From the NCBI RefSeq assembly GCF_014647035.1, contig NZ_BMOK01000014.1, forward strand, positions 18,535 to 82,534: DNA of 64,000 nt, given 5' to 3'. Below, piece after piece: positions 63,869 to 64,000 of the stretch. The notes beneath the pieces are model-generated. The model did not search any database, was not told the origin of the DNA, and saw nothing but the letters and a program-made list of their open reading frames with translations. How positions within the stretch are numbered: position 1 is the stretch's first letter; the number at the start of each line of letters is the position of its first letter. The position numbers and the translations under genes are program-made. Source of the stretch: Sporolactobacillus putidus (GTDB lineage: Bacteria; Bacillota; Bacilli; Bacillales; Sporolactobacillaceae).

Positions 63869-63943
63869 CCCATAGTGGCGAAAAATCGCCCTAAACTTAG
63901 GATTTATCGACCTTAGATACATCAAAATCGTTTTTTAGCTTAC

Positions 63944-63988
63944 AAAAGCGGGGTCTAAACCCACCGTCTTTAGACGGTATCCGCTTTT
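63944..63988. other. Nested hairpin, possible IS200/IS605-type end or structured RNA
   Basis: AAAAGCGG (63944-63951) pairs with CCGCTTTT (63981-63988). Inside, ACCGTCT (63963-63969) pairs with AGACGGT (63972-63978). Such imperfect hairpins near CTAAACCCACCG resemble IS200/IS605-family ends. The window ends before a transposase could be seen. Confidence 0.4.
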
Positions 63989-64000
63989 AGCCATATCTTT

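Noticed and set aside
62902..63873. 323-residue repetitive protein on the minus strand
   Set aside because: The open frame is a by-product of a stop-free 20-bp unit. There is no ribosome binding site, and all three frames are open.

Overview
The window (about 44% GC by eye, densely coding, AGGAGG-type ribosome binding sites, many GTG/TTG starts, strong intrinsic terminators) looks like the chromosome of a spore-forming low-GC Bacillota. A two-GTPase bacterial dynamin, PadR, TrmB and Rrf2 regulators, an ErfK/YkuD L,D-transpeptidase and Bacillus-like permeases point to Bacillales. A Sporolactobacillus-like organism is my best guess, but this is inference. No rRNA, tRNA, CRISPR array or intact insertion sequence was seen.

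Layout. 0-7 kb: the end of a DeoR-type sugar regulator, a hexose-6-phosphate mutarotase-like protein, a strip of dead genes (MarR and amidohydrolase remnants), an amino-acid permease, a PadR / pentapeptide / ABC-permease-remnant cluster and a DEDDh exonuclease. 7-16 kb: two alpha/beta hydrolases, a SCIFF (ranthipeptide) precursor with its radical-SAM/SPASM maturase, an SDR, a methyltransferase, a MerR-unknown-ClpP operon whose ClpP is truncated, and a GYF-PrsW membrane protease. 16-27 kb: a PadR/permease-prefix operon with a clear operator, an L,D-transpeptidase, a MalT-like LuxR regulator and a large repeat-built surface protein. 27-38 kb: an epimerase, an MFS/WYL pair scarred by duplications, a DUF523 gene, a decayed IS30 touching the 3' end of a dynA-like gene, hisC, and an ASCH protein. 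38-48 kb: a nitroreductase-CPBP fusion divergent from a two-component system, several small regulator/enzyme pairs, and aspartate-semialdehyde dehydrogenase. 48-62 kb: an accessory-looking run of efflux pumps (MFS, SMR, EamA), their Rrf2, LysR and TetR regulators, GNAT and VOC proteins, and several broken genes (DHA2 pump, aminoglycoside-phosphotransferase-like, GNAT).

The most unusual material is of two kinds. First, the SCIFF peptide has five cysteines instead of six, with His in place of the first cysteine and Gly where the thioether-acceptor Thr is expected. Second, three unrelated families of short tandem repeats fill intergenic space: a 20/40-bp family with two long arrays on opposite strands (37.9 and 63 kb) and two small outliers; a 21-bp module present three times with exactly five units each; and a 21-bp GAACCGAAA array. 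About ten pseudogenes, a 155-bp tandem duplication and a pair of displaced direct repeats show a region under active rearrangement and decay.
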